Shown: piece by piece, positions 18,048 to 27,459 of the stretch
Position numbering within the stretch: position 1 is the stretch's first letter
How the letters are laid out: each line of letters starts with the position of its first letter
From: Christiangramia lutea
GTDB taxonomy: Bacteria; Bacteroidota; Bacteroidia; Flavobacteriales; Flavobacteriaceae
Assembly (NCBI RefSeq): GCF_022489035.1
Contig: NZ_JAKVTV010000001.1
Location: 248,001 to 312,000, forward strand
Length of the DNA stretch: 64,000 nt
Direction: 5' to 3'
Position numbers and translations under genes: made by a program
Notes under the pieces: model-generated
What the model was told of the DNA's origin: nothing
The model's database searches: none
Seen by the model: only the letters and a program-made list of their open reading frames with translations

Positions 18048-19871
18048 TTATTTTACCGGAACTATTTCGGTCCTTTCCGAAATTCCATTTTCGTTAAATG
18101 CTTCTATCGTAAAGTAATACTGGGTATCTCTATCCAGGTTCCTCATAAAATGTTCGGTTTCCCCATAAATCAACCATGACTGGTATAGCTTATCTGGAGC
18201 TATCCCCCAGCGAATATTATAGCCCTGGGCACCTTTTACAGGTTCCCATTTAAAGGAAGCGTCTCTTCGATCGTCCTGGCGGGTCACCTCAAAACCTTTA
18301 ACTTGAGTAGGTTTTTTCCCAAGGCCTTTTCCGAAGACCCTAATTTCGGAAAGTGCCAGGTTATTCCCTGGAACTTTCACATTGTTATAGCGAACATATT
18401 TTGCTTTTACGGGATTTTTCAAAGTGATATAGGCGTTAGGAGCATCTTCAAAACTATTGCTTCTATCTACAATGGTTTTCCAATCCCTTCGGTTTTCTGA
18501 AATCTCGATCGTAAAGCGATGTCTTAATCCTTCGGTTCTGGTGTAAATTTCAGATTCCTGATCATGAAAATTTAGTTGAAGGGCATTAATATTTCCAGGC
18601 TGGAGCATTTCGATCTCTACCCATTGATTATCGTCGTTCTCTTCAGCCACCCAAAAAGATTTTGGACTTTCGTCGGTAAGAACTTCAGAAATGATCGCTC
18701 CTTCTGAATCTTTCTTCAAAGGCATTTCAGCAATATCAAATTGCCCATCTGTAGAGGTACTTTTACTTATCTGCATTTGGGATGACGAAACAGTTGCTTT
18801 TCCTTTATAGGAAAGTAGCATCCATCCAGTATGTTGCCCGGCTTTGGTAGGATGATCTGGAGCGTGTAACGGGTAATCGCCATAACTGGTATTGGTATAC
18901 ATCAAACCTTCTTCATCAAAATAGGTGGGAAACATGCAAAGTCGTCTTTCCCAGTGCGAATTAGAAGCCAGGGCCATCGTAGCAAAATGCCAGTACTGCC
19001 CATTGGTTTGCTTCACGGTGATCCCATGACCGGCTCCGTTAGTAAATCCGCCTGGTTTAAAACTATATGGATTATTTTTCATGTATTTGAAAGGTCCCAA
19101 AGGAGTCTCTCCAATATAGGCCGCATCTGCATACACATTGAACTGAGTTCCCGGCGCGGCATATTGCAGGTAATATTTGCCATTATGCTTGGTCATGGAA
19201 GCGCCTTCCATATAACCTTCTTTTAGGGTTGGGTGATAATTGTTCTCTCCAAATCGCTCCCAGCCGTGTTCCTCCTCCACGAGATTAATCAGGTCTTTTT
19301 GAACACCAGTCTCAATAAAACGGTCGTCCTTATCCAGCATTTTCACCCTAAGTGGATGTACGTTTGACGACCCCCAGTAGAGGTAAGTTTTTCCATCGTC
19401 ATCGATAAACAATTCTGAATCCTGAATATTGCTGGTGATGGAAGCCGTTGGCGTCCACTCACCTTTTTTAGGATCATCGGTATAAAGTATACTGCCGTAG
19501 CCCGCAGGATCACCGGCGAAATAAACCAGGGAGTCCTTGTAATTAAAGGCTGTTGGCGCGTTAGAGCCTTCGAAAAACCATTGTTTTGGCTTGATGAATT
19601 CCCAGTTTACCAGGTCTTTGGAATGCCAGTAACCAAATGATCTGGTCACAAACATAAAATATTCACCCCGGTATTCGATTACCGCAGGATCTGCCCCGGA
19701 ACGATAAGAAATATTCTTTGCTGAATTATAGACCATATACGTATAATCTATATCCAAGGGATTGATATAAGTTTCTGGCAATACTTCCTGCGCATTGCTG
19801 AAAACCGGCAGAAAAGCTAGACAGAAAAATATGGTTTTTAATTGACTCATTCTTTTTAGGGCTGTAAACAT
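18048..19871 (-). CDS. GH43-family five-bladed propeller with F5/8C and FnIII domains
   Basis: 607 residues; a start 7 codons later (19850) begins directly at a cleaner signal peptide (MSQLKTIFFCLAF) and is an equally good choice. The GH43 catalytic triad is visible: Asp61 (SGADPAVI, base), Asp151 (NIQDSELFID, pKa modulator) and Glu222 (EGASMTKHNGKYY, acid). A discoidin-like F5/8C carbohydrate-binding region (residues about 360-515; FTIEISENRRDWKTI, KAKYVRYNN) and a fibronectin III domain (PTQVKGFEV to the end) follow. GH43 includes arabinofuranosidases, xylosidases and galactosidases; the subfamily cannot be set by eye. Starts 3 bp after the esterase stop. Confidence 0.88.
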   Translation of the reverse strand: MFTALKRMSQLKTIFFCLAFLPVFSNAQEVLPETYINPLDIDYTYMVYNSAKNISYRSGADPAVIEYRGEYFMFVTRSFGYWHSKDLVNWEFIKPKQWFFEGSNAPTAFNYKDSLVYFAGDPAGYGSILYTDDPKKGEWTPTASITSNIQDSELFIDDDGKTYLYWGSSNVHPLRVKMLDKDDRFIETGVQKDLINLVEEEHGWERFGENNYHPTLKEGYMEGASMTKHNGKYYLQYAAPGTQFNVYADAAYIGETPLGPFKYMKNNPYSFKPGGFTNGAGHGITVKQTNGQYWHFATMALASNSHWERRLCMFPTYFDEEGLMYTNTSYGDYPLHAPDHPTKAGQHTGWMLLSYKGKATVSSSQMQISKSTSTDGQFDIAEMPLKKDSEGAIISEVLTDESPKSFWVAEENDDNQWVEIEMLQPGNINALQLNFHDQESEIYTRTEGLRHRFTIEISENRRDWKTIVDRSNSFEDAPNAYITLKNPVKAKYVRYNNVKVPGNNLALSEIRVFGKGLGKKPTQVKGFEVTRQDDRRDASFKWEPVKGAQGYNIRWGIAPDKLYQSWLIYGETEHFMRNLDRDTQYYFTIEAFNENGISERTEIVPVK

Positions 19872-19874
19872 TTT

Positions 19875-20678
19875 TTAATCATTCAATTTTTGTGAAAATA
19901 ACCATGGTAATAGGTAAGGCTCAGAAAATGCCGAATCCCAGCTGTTATGATTATCTTCTGGATACAGCGATAATTTGGCATTCCCACCTTGGTGATTGAT
20001 CTCCCTGGCCATGGTTTTTGACAAATGTGGCGGTACCACATCATCTTTTTCTCCATGGAAAATCCAGATAGGCAGGCCTTTTCTGTATTCACTGGCAATC
20101 TCGGGGTTAGCACCTCCGCAAATAGCAAAGGCCGCTGCGAACATTTCCGGTTTTTTATAAAGGATCTCGAAAGTTCCCATTCCACCCATGGAAAGTCCTC
20201 CCACATAAACTTGGTTTTCCTGAACAAAATCCTGTGCTACCATTTCTTCCATTAGCTCCATAACCAGTTTCAACGATTTAGTAGGTGCTTCGGTATTCTT
20301 AAAATCGAATTGAAAAGGCATGGTATCACGCTTCACCTCTACTTTGGCCCAGTAGTCGTCTTTAGGGGCCTGCGGAAAAATGACTACGGCAGGAAAATCC
20401 TCGCGATTTTCAGTTTTCAGAAATATATCGCTTCCGTGCACCAGCTGGGCTTCATTATTGTCACCGCGCTCTCCTGCACCATGCAATACCAATACCAGCG
20501 GATATTCTTCAGCTTCGGAAAAGTTCTCCGGGTAGAGGATTCTGTAATTCAAGGTATCGCCACCGCTAATGAATGTTTCTCGCAGGAAAGCCTCTTTATC
20601 CTGCGCAAATACTGAAACCGACTGCATCAGCATGAGGAAGAAAAAGATAAAAATGGAATAATTCAGCTTATTTTTCAT
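19875..20678 (-). CDS. Secreted PHB-depolymerase-like / dienelactone-type esterase
   Basis: 267 residues from the ATG four codons inside the longer open frame; the first Met (20690) would also give a workable start. The signal peptide ends VSVFAQ. The alpha/beta-hydrolase fold shows HGAGERGDN (oxyanion region), nucleophile Ser163 in GGLSMGGMG, an Asp in HGEKDDVVPP and His in EDNHNSW. Such enzymes occur in glycan loci as acetyl or feruloyl esterases. The start overlaps the upstream GH144-like gene by about 11 bp, and GH43 follows after 3 bp, so it is clearly operonic. Confidence 0.85.
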   Translation of the reverse strand: MKNKLNYSIFIFFFLMLMQSVSVFAQDKEAFLRETFISGGDTLNYRILYPENFSEAEEYPLVLVLHGAGERGDNNEAQLVHGSDIFLKTENREDFPAVVIFPQAPKDDYWAKVEVKRDTMPFQFDFKNTEAPTKSLKLVMELMEEMVAQDFVQENQVYVGGLSMGGMGTFEILYKKPEMFAAAFAICGGANPEIASEYRKGLPIWIFHGEKDDVVPPHLSKTMAREINHQGGNAKLSLYPEDNHNSWDSAFSEPYLLPWLFSQKLND

Positions 20679-22047
20679 AATTAAATCCAAGTTTTTTGAG
20701 TCCGTTTTGTACTTCCGGGGCCTGCATAAACAGATCCCAGATCAAACCAGATCGATAATTTTCAATCATTACTACCATTGGCCCCTGATCTATCGCTAAA
20801 TATTGCGGAGCCACCCACTTTTCACCTTCCAGACTATAAGCATCATAAAAACCGGCAGGTCCCCAAAGCAGATCGTTCAGATCTGTAAAGAAATAACGCA
20901 TGGCATCCATCGATTGTTCCGGAGTATAAGGAATAGAGCTGATGGCTGCTGTTGGCGAAACAACTCCTTTATCGTTATCAGGTGAATGAGCCGTGTAACC
21001 GATTCCACCATCTTCCTTTTTAGTATAACTCGCTGTAAGGCCCCAGGAATTTGGACCGTAGGTCTCGAAATTCTTAGGATTCTCCTGGCAGTATTCGTAA
21101 TTGATCAGGCTGTGATTAACGTTCAAATCCCAGTAATTGGCATATTTATCGGATAATCCTTTCGGATTTAACCCGAGGTAAGAGTAATGTGCCCAGAACA
21201 AGGGTCCGCCTTTATCTCCCCGGGTATTATGTTTCAGAATTAATGGCATTCCGTAAGCCTCTGCATCTGTAGTGAAACTACCACCGCGGGCCCAGCCTTC
21301 GTGGTAAGCCGCCGCATCTATAGAATGATCTGGTGAGGAAGCTCCCATTATATAAGTTATCAAACATTCATTATAACCCTGGATCAAAAAGTTCTTTTCA
21401 AAATCATATTTTGGCGACCAGTGCCAGATGAGTCCGTCACGGTTATTCGTGTACCAGTCCCATTCGATTCCTTTCCATAATTCATCGTATTTCTGAGCTA
21501 CTTTCTGCTCTTCTGCTGAACCGTTTTTTAGATATTCACGAACCACGATAAAACCCTGTGCCAGGAAGGAAGTTTCAACTATGTCACCACCGTCATCTTT
21601 TTCACTGAAGGCCCTGGTTCCCCCAGTTTCGCCGTTGAGCCAGTGTGGCCAGGCGCCATGATATCTCGGTGCTTTTTCAAGAAAGGCGGCGATCTTTGCC
21701 AATCTGGCTACTGCTGAATCCCGTGGAATAAAACCTCTTTCAATTCCTGCAATTATCCCCATTAATCCGAAACCTGTACCACCTGTGGTCACAACATGTG
21801 AATCTTCTTTCGGGTAATTACCATCTGGATGAAACCGTTCGCGAGCAAGTCCGCTATTGGGTTCAGCATAATCCCAGAAATATTTCAGGGTTTGCTTCTG
21901 AACGGTATCCAGTAAGGCTTCATCTGAAAGCAGTTGTTCTTCATTTGTCTGGTTAACGGCCAGGTCTTCCTGCTCTTTTTCAGAATTCTTACAAGAGGTA
22001 AAAAATAAGCCTCCAAAAACTGTAATTATTATAAATCGCTTTAACAT
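20668..22047 (-). CDS. GH144-like (PF10091) lipoprotein, paralog 3
   Basis: 459 residues. Lipoprotein signal (ITVFGGLFFTSCKNSE), so probably anchored in the outer membrane. The rest is the PF10091 alpha/alpha-barrel: QKQTLKYFWDYAEPNSGLARER, VTTGGTGFGLMGIIAG, KDDGGDIVETSFLAQG, WKGIEWDWYTN, GYNECLITYIMGAS, FGLG-like loops and the C-terminal IDQGPMVVMIENYRSGL. PF10091 holds GH144 endo-beta-1,2-glucanases, and related domains occur in cyclic beta-1,2-glucan synthases. It is one of three consecutive paralogs in the operon and the most similar to paralog 1 by eye. The actual cleavage needs biochemical proof. Confidence 0.86.
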   Translation of the reverse strand: MLKRFIIITVFGGLFFTSCKNSEKEQEDLAVNQTNEEQLLSDEALLDTVQKQTLKYFWDYAEPNSGLARERFHPDGNYPKEDSHVVTTGGTGFGLMGIIAGIERGFIPRDSAVARLAKIAAFLEKAPRYHGAWPHWLNGETGGTRAFSEKDDGGDIVETSFLAQGFIVVREYLKNGSAEEQKVAQKYDELWKGIEWDWYTNNRDGLIWHWSPKYDFEKNFLIQGYNECLITYIMGASSPDHSIDAAAYHEGWARGGSFTTDAEAYGMPLILKHNTRGDKGGPLFWAHYSYLGLNPKGLSDKYANYWDLNVNHSLINYEYCQENPKNFETYGPNSWGLTASYTKKEDGGIGYTAHSPDNDKGVVSPTAAISSIPYTPEQSMDAMRYFFTDLNDLLWGPAGFYDAYSLEGEKWVAPQYLAIDQGPMVVMIENYRSGLIWDLFMQAPEVQNGLKKLGFNYEK

Positions 22048-22085
22048 GATTGGTTACTTGTTTAATGTTTTCTTCGGTTGAAAAT

Positions 22086-24242
22086 TTATTTTTGAGATTT
22101 AATATTTTCCAAAGCTTCCTGAACTTCCTTATTCTGCATAAACAGTTTCCACAAAAGCCCCGTACGATGATTTTCGATCATAACGGTCATTGGAGCCTGG
22201 TTAAGTCCCATATAAATTGGCGTTGTCCAGTCTTCAGATAAATTAAATGCATCTCTAAAACCATATTCACCCCATAGAAAACTTCCGTAATTCCTATAGA
22301 AATGCTTTAGGGCATCTAAAGATTTTTCTGGCGTGTAGGGAAAAGAGGCAATCGCACCGGTAGGGGCTACAGTTCCATCATCCTGAGATGGCTTTGCTTC
22401 CCTGGCTTTATACCCCGTTGGTCCGTCACTGGCGGTAAGACCCCAGCTATTTTTGCCGTAGCCTTCATAACCACCGGGATTCTCCAGGCTATAGCGATAA
22501 TTAATCAATACGATATCCTGATTATTCTCAAAATAATTCACGTATTTATCTTCCATTTTGTTAGGGTCCAGGCCTAAATAGGAATAATGAGTGAAAAACA
22601 ATGGTCCGCCTACTCCAACTCCAACCTCTAAGGGAATTCCGAAGTAATTCGTTCTATTCGTATACATAGCTCCCTCGGGACCTTCTCCCCAATTGGAGCG
22701 GTAATTCTGTGCCTTTTTTTCCTGGCTTGCCCAACCGGAATAATACATTTCAGCATCCACTCCGTTAGTTGGAGAAGCAATTGCGAGAAAATAGGTGATC
22801 ATGGTTTCGTTCCATCCAATTAACTGATGGTCTATCACCCATTGCTGATCTGGTGACCAGTGCCAGGTGAGGTAATCACTGCTGTTTTCCTGGACGAACC
22901 AGTCCCACTCTACTCCTTCCCAGATTTTGGTGATCCTTTCACGAAGTTTTTTTTCAGCAGCGTTATCTTCAGAGAGATATTGTCTAACCGTGAGCAACCC
23001 CTGCATTAAAAAAGAAGTTTCCACCAGATCGGCTCCATTATCTTTTTTTCCGAAGAAAGGCTCGACCTTACCCGTAGGACCATCAATAAAATGGGAGTAG
23101 GCTCCGTGAAAACGTTCTGCTTTTTCAAGAAAATTGAGGATCTTTTCCATTCGGTCTATGAATTGATCCCTGGTAATAAAATTTCGTTCAGCACCAACAA
23201 TTAAGGCCATCACGCCAAAACCTGAAGCTCCCGAGGCGATCATATTCTTTCTTCCAGGAATATTTTCAAGAGCGAGGCCGCTTTGCTCTTCTGCTCCATC
23301 CCAGTAATAATTGAAAGAAGCCTCCTGAACCATGGTGAGTAAGTCCTCATCACTCATTAACCTGGTTTCAACATCTACTGTTTCTGAAAGTTCCGATTCA
23401 GAATAGTCATTTCCAACGGCACTTATTCTATATGAATATTGCTGATTGGCCTCTCCGGTAAAATCGGTGTATTTTGAAAAGTGCTGGGTGTTCTGCACGC
23501 CAACCGCTTCAAATTCACCCTGATTTTGAGACCTGTAAATCTTTATATACCGAACTTTATCTGTATCTGGTTTTTCCCAGTTCAGTTCCACATGTCTTTC
23601 GTAAGCTTTGGCCGATCGAATTTCTATTTTTTCCGGAACAGTTGTAATTTCTTTTGAATCTATAAGTTCTACCTGATCAATAAACATCTCATGGTTGCCT
23701 GTACTCTCGGAAGACTGGGAAAACTGAATTTCGGAGATTTGGGATCTATCTGAAGTTTCCAATCCAAAACTTTCCAGCGAAATACGAACCTGAAACCAAT
23801 CCTGTTTTTTAAAGTTACCTACTACTTCAGCTAATTTTAGGGTTTCAGATAAAGAAGCATTTTGTTTCAGGGATATTTCTGGAAGATCGGCCAGTTGAGT
23901 TTCAGAATTTATATAGATCCAAAAACTAAGTTCATCTGCTTCCTTAAAATGATCTTTCCCACGCCATTTCGGAAACTTCAGGTTTACTTTCCAGTTACCG
24001 CCTTCAGCTGAATCATAAATAAGGGAAAGGCTGTTCCCAGGAGTAAATGCTTCAGAATTATTTACCGGCAACTTTTTTTCAATATTCAGGACAAAGGAAG
24101 GTGACGAATAATTCACCTCACTGTGGTAACAGCTTTTTTCCATAAGGCTGTTTTCGAAAAAAACCTTATGGTATTCCGGTTCCTGTCCCAGGATTGAAAC
24201 TGGCAAGATTGCTATTAATATGAGCAGGCTCTGCAATTTCAT
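22086..24242 (-). CDS. GH144-like (PF10091) protein with N-terminal CBM-like and FnIII domains, paralog 2
   Basis: 718 residues with a signal peptide (LLILIAILPVSILGQ), no lipobox. Residues about 20-205 form a jelly-roll reminiscent of carbohydrate-binding modules (KVNLKFPKWRGKDHF, ELSFWIYINSET, EIQFSQSSESTGNHEMFIDQVEL). A fibronectin III domain (PEKIEIRSAKAYERHVELNWE) follows to about 295, then the PF10091 catalytic barrel (EASFNYYWDGAEEQSGLALE, ADLVETSFLMQGL, GWNETMITYFLAIASP, LNQAPMTVMIENHRTG). It is the only one of the three with these modules, so it may act on polymer or be held at the surface. Starts 2 bp before paralog 1 stops on the operon side. Confidence 0.86.
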   Translation of the reverse strand: MKLQSLLILIAILPVSILGQEPEYHKVFFENSLMEKSCYHSEVNYSSPSFVLNIEKKLPVNNSEAFTPGNSLSLIYDSAEGGNWKVNLKFPKWRGKDHFKEADELSFWIYINSETQLADLPEISLKQNASLSETLKLAEVVGNFKKQDWFQVRISLESFGLETSDRSQISEIQFSQSSESTGNHEMFIDQVELIDSKEITTVPEKIEIRSAKAYERHVELNWEKPDTDKVRYIKIYRSQNQGEFEAVGVQNTQHFSKYTDFTGEANQQYSYRISAVGNDYSESELSETVDVETRLMSDEDLLTMVQEASFNYYWDGAEEQSGLALENIPGRKNMIASGASGFGVMALIVGAERNFITRDQFIDRMEKILNFLEKAERFHGAYSHFIDGPTGKVEPFFGKKDNGADLVETSFLMQGLLTVRQYLSEDNAAEKKLRERITKIWEGVEWDWFVQENSSDYLTWHWSPDQQWVIDHQLIGWNETMITYFLAIASPTNGVDAEMYYSGWASQEKKAQNYRSNWGEGPEGAMYTNRTNYFGIPLEVGVGVGGPLFFTHYSYLGLDPNKMEDKYVNYFENNQDIVLINYRYSLENPGGYEGYGKNSWGLTASDGPTGYKAREAKPSQDDGTVAPTGAIASFPYTPEKSLDALKHFYRNYGSFLWGEYGFRDAFNLSEDWTTPIYMGLNQAPMTVMIENHRTGLLWKLFMQNKEVQEALENIKSQK

Positions 24243-24244
24243 TC

Positions 24245-25594
24245 TTAGTATGTAAAATCGAGTTTATCAAGTCCCGCCTGAATCTCCTCGTCACTCATAA
24301 AAAGATTCCAGAGCAACTGGCTTCTGTAATTTTCGATCATGGCCACAATGGGACCCTGGTCTATGGCGAGGTAGCCATTGGCAAACCAATCATTCTCCTG
24401 AGAAAAAGCATCATAGAACCCATAATCTCCCCAAAGATCATCTTTCAGGTCTTCAAAAAAATGTCGAAGTGCCCGCATGGATTCATCAGGAGTGTATGGA
24501 AATGAGGATAATGCGGCCGTGGGAGTAATCACTCCCAGGTCATTGGTAGGGCTATGGGCCGCATATCCGTTCATATTATCAGAGGCAGTAAGACCCCAGG
24601 AATCCATTCCGTAGCCTTCAAAATTCTTTGGATTTCGAACGCAATATTCATAATTGATCATTGCGTGAGCCGTATTCTGATCCCAATAATTGGCATATTG
24701 GTCCTGAAGATTTCTTGGATCCAGCCCAATAAAAGAATAATGACTAAAGAAAAGTGGGCCACCAAAAGATGGACCTAAAGGCATATCGATTCCATAATGC
24801 GATCTACTGGTTACCATATTTCCGTTGGAAGCCCAACCTTGAGTATAGATTTCTTTAGATATAGGATGGGTAGGTGAGGAAGCCGCTAGCACGTATACGA
24901 TCAGGGATTCATTCCAACCTTTAATAGGCAGATTGATTTGAAAATCATGATTTGGAGACCAGTGCCAGTAAAGCACATTCTCACCGTTGGTATACCAGTC
25001 CCATTCTACATTTTCCCATAATGACGTAATTCTTGAATCGATTTCTTCATTATCGAAATAGGCACGGCAAATTAAAAGCCCCTGCATTAAAAAGGCTGTT
25101 TCCACCAGGTCACCACCATCATCCAGGTCACTAAATGGCCTGGTTTGGGCAGTACTTCCCAAATACCAGTGAGAAAAGGCACCGTGATATTTAGGTATTT
25201 CCTCAAGGAAATCGAGTACTTTTTCCAGTCGGCTTTCTGCAGCATCTTTAGTAATCCAGCCACGTTCTACCGCAGCGGGGAAAGAAGCAAGGCCGAAACC
25301 ACTACCCCCAGTGGTTACAATATCTGCACCCTGACCGCCATATGCGTTGTCTTGCGATCGTTCTCTCGCTAAACCACTGTTTGATTCTGCGAAATCCCAG
25401 AAATAGTTAAATGTTTGTTCCTGCACCAAATCAAGAAGCTCGTCATCACTAAGTTCGGGTACCTGCGAACCACCATCGTCATCAGGATCTGGCACATAAG
25501 GTTCCTGATATCCCGGTCCTGAATCTTCACTGCAGGAGAATAATAGGAAAAATCCTGCTAAAACAACTAATCTGGAAAGTTCAATTTTAAACAT
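24245..25594 (-). CDS. GH144-like (PF10091) lipoprotein, paralog 1
   Basis: 449 residues with lipoprotein signal (VVLAGFFLLFSCSEDSG) and a short Asp/Gly/Pro spacer, so probably surface tethered. The PF10091 barrel features are LVQEQTFNYFWDFAESNSGLARE, GSGFGLASFPAAVERGW, GGDLVETAFLMQGLLI, GWNESLIVYVLAASSP and LAIDQGPIVAMIENYRS. Immediately followed (2 bp) by paralog 2. The three copies probably arose by tandem duplication and may divide labour between surface and periplasm; whether all are active endo-glucanases is unknown. Confidence 0.86.
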   Translation of the reverse strand: MFKIELSRLVVLAGFFLLFSCSEDSGPGYQEPYVPDPDDDGGSQVPELSDDELLDLVQEQTFNYFWDFAESNSGLARERSQDNAYGGQGADIVTTGGSGFGLASFPAAVERGWITKDAAESRLEKVLDFLEEIPKYHGAFSHWYLGSTAQTRPFSDLDDGGDLVETAFLMQGLLICRAYFDNEEIDSRITSLWENVEWDWYTNGENVLYWHWSPNHDFQINLPIKGWNESLIVYVLAASSPTHPISKEIYTQGWASNGNMVTSRSHYGIDMPLGPSFGGPLFFSHYSFIGLDPRNLQDQYANYWDQNTAHAMINYEYCVRNPKNFEGYGMDSWGLTASDNMNGYAAHSPTNDLGVITPTAALSSFPYTPDESMRALRHFFEDLKDDLWGDYGFYDAFSQENDWFANGYLAIDQGPIVAMIENYRSQLLWNLFMSDEEIQAGLDKLDFTY

Positions 25595-25711
25595 AGTTCA
25601 CCTTTTCTCTACTCCGGGCTCATTGAACTGGGGCAGAAATTATTATTAGTCAATAAGAAAATTTATAAGAGAAAGGCTTCAGGCCATTGACCCAAAGCCT
25701 CATTTTAAGAT

Positions 25712-27427
25712 CTATAGAGCCATATCGGCCTGGATTTCTTCCTGTGTAAGAACTTTATTATAAAAAGTCAGGTCATCCATAAAACTGGTATCGGCCAGGT
25801 GATTCCAACCTGTGAATCTTGGAGCACCAGACATTACAGAAACCATATCGGTTCCATTCCAGGATATCGGGTTGCTCAGGTCACCGGTATTAACCAATTC
25901 ACCATTTAAATACAAGGCAGATTCAGTTTCAGAAATGGTAAAAGCCACATGAACCCATTCACCGGCAGTTACATCTATAGTACCACCGTTATTCCAACTT
26001 TCGGCTTCCCCCGTACCAACGTTAAGTTTGATAGTTTGTTCATTTTCATTCCCTTCTCTAAAAAGTCGGAAACCGCTGGTTCGTAAATTTTGAGCATCTG
26101 GATTTGCTGTATCCTCAGGACCAATCACTAAAATTCCTGCACGGGAAGCAGTGGCATCTGCCTTGTACCAGAAGGTAGCACTAAAAGTAGGACTCATCAA
26201 ACCTTCAGAAGGCATGGTTAAATACGAATCTGCTGCACCTGCATAAGCATTATTTCCTTCTACAGATTCACCTGCGAATCCGGGATTTCCAACCGCGGTT
26301 ATTTCACGGTTTGAAGAAGCATCCTGGTAAGAACCATCAAATGAAATTTTTAATGTTTCAGAAGAAGCATTGATCAAATTCTGAATTTCATCCTGAGAAA
26401 GGGCTATATCAAAGAATCTAAGCTCATCTAAAGAACTGGTATCATGTAAATGGTCCCAATAACTGAAAGTTTCACCTCCAGAACCAATAGTTAATTCCTG
26501 AACACCAGACCAGTCAATACTTGCTCCAGCCATATTCCCTGTATTTACGGGGTTACCATCTAAATAAATAACAGTTTGTTCAGAATTAACCGTAAATGCA
26601 ACATGTACCCAACCGTCGTTAGTAGGATCTATCACACCACCATCATTCCATACTTCACCACTCCCGGTTCCAACATTCAGCTTAATGGTTTGCGCATCTG
26701 GCCCTCCTTCTCTAAAAAGTCTGAATCCCTGCATGCGATCATCAGCATCATCACCTGCTACAAGAATTCCTGCCCTGTTGGGATCGGCGTTTACATTATA
26801 CCAGAAAGAAGCAGTAAATTCAGTACCTATGGTTCCATCAAATGGAAAAGTAAGATAAGAGTCTGAGGCAGCGGTAAAGGAATTTGATCCCAGAAAAGAT
26901 TCTCCTGCAAATTGCAGACTTCCGGTAACATCGGCACTTTTAAGGGTAATAAGATCTACATAATCTCCATCAAATGGCATATATAAATATTCATTCTGAA
27001 ACTTAGGAGTGTATGGAGGCTCTTTGCTGAAATTAACGGTTTGAGTAGTTACATTTCCTTCCAAATCTGTCGCCTTTACCGTGGCAGTGTGTTCGCCATT
27101 GGTAACATTATTAAAAACTACCTGATCATCAACGATTCTATAATCTTTGAACTCACTCATTTCTGCGATCATACTTCCATCTACCATTACCTCGATACTA
27201 GCTATCTCAATATCATCAACAACTCTGAAGGCAATAGTGACACTGGATATCTCTTCCAGTACCTTAATAGTATTACCTTCTGCCGGAGAGGTGATGGTAA
27301 CTTCAGGAGCTCCCTGATCTGCACCCGGGTCTACTTCCGTAATTGGATCGATACCATCAACTTCACAAGCTGCCAGCGCCAACAAAAACGAAAGAACTCC
27401 CAGTAATTTTATTTTATAATTTTTCAT
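25712..27427 (-). CDS. Surface lipoprotein with bacterial Ig-like domain and two LamG domains (SusE/F position)
   Basis: 571 residues. Lipoprotein signal (LGVLSFLLALAACEVDG). An Ig-like domain (TITSPAEGNTIKVLEE to TVNFSK, residues about 45-135) precedes two LamG/concanavalin-like sandwiches, about 145-355 and 358-571. These are clear duplicates: DSYLTFPFDGTIGTEFTASFWYN against DSYLTMPSEGLMSPTFSATFWYK, with RAGILV and QTIKLNVGTG in both. Third gene after SusC and SusD, the slot of SusE/F-type surface glycan-binding proteins, so it probably binds the substrate. It has no catalytic motif. Confidence 0.82.
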   Translation of the reverse strand: MKNYKIKLLGVLSFLLALAACEVDGIDPITEVDPGADQGAPEVTITSPAEGNTIKVLEEISSVTIAFRVVDDIEIASIEVMVDGSMIAEMSEFKDYRIVDDQVVFNNVTNGEHTATVKATDLEGNVTTQTVNFSKEPPYTPKFQNEYLYMPFDGDYVDLITLKSADVTGSLQFAGESFLGSNSFTAASDSYLTFPFDGTIGTEFTASFWYNVNADPNRAGILVAGDDADDRMQGFRLFREGGPDAQTIKLNVGTGSGEVWNDGGVIDPTNDGWVHVAFTVNSEQTVIYLDGNPVNTGNMAGASIDWSGVQELTIGSGGETFSYWDHLHDTSSLDELRFFDIALSQDEIQNLINASSETLKISFDGSYQDASSNREITAVGNPGFAGESVEGNNAYAGAADSYLTMPSEGLMSPTFSATFWYKADATASRAGILVIGPEDTANPDAQNLRTSGFRLFREGNENEQTIKLNVGTGEAESWNNGGTIDVTAGEWVHVAFTISETESALYLNGELVNTGDLSNPISWNGTDMVSVMSGAPRFTGWNHLADTSFMDDLTFYNKVLTQEEIQADMAL

Positions 27428-27459
27428 GGTTTTGTCTTTTATTCAGTTTTCAAATCGAA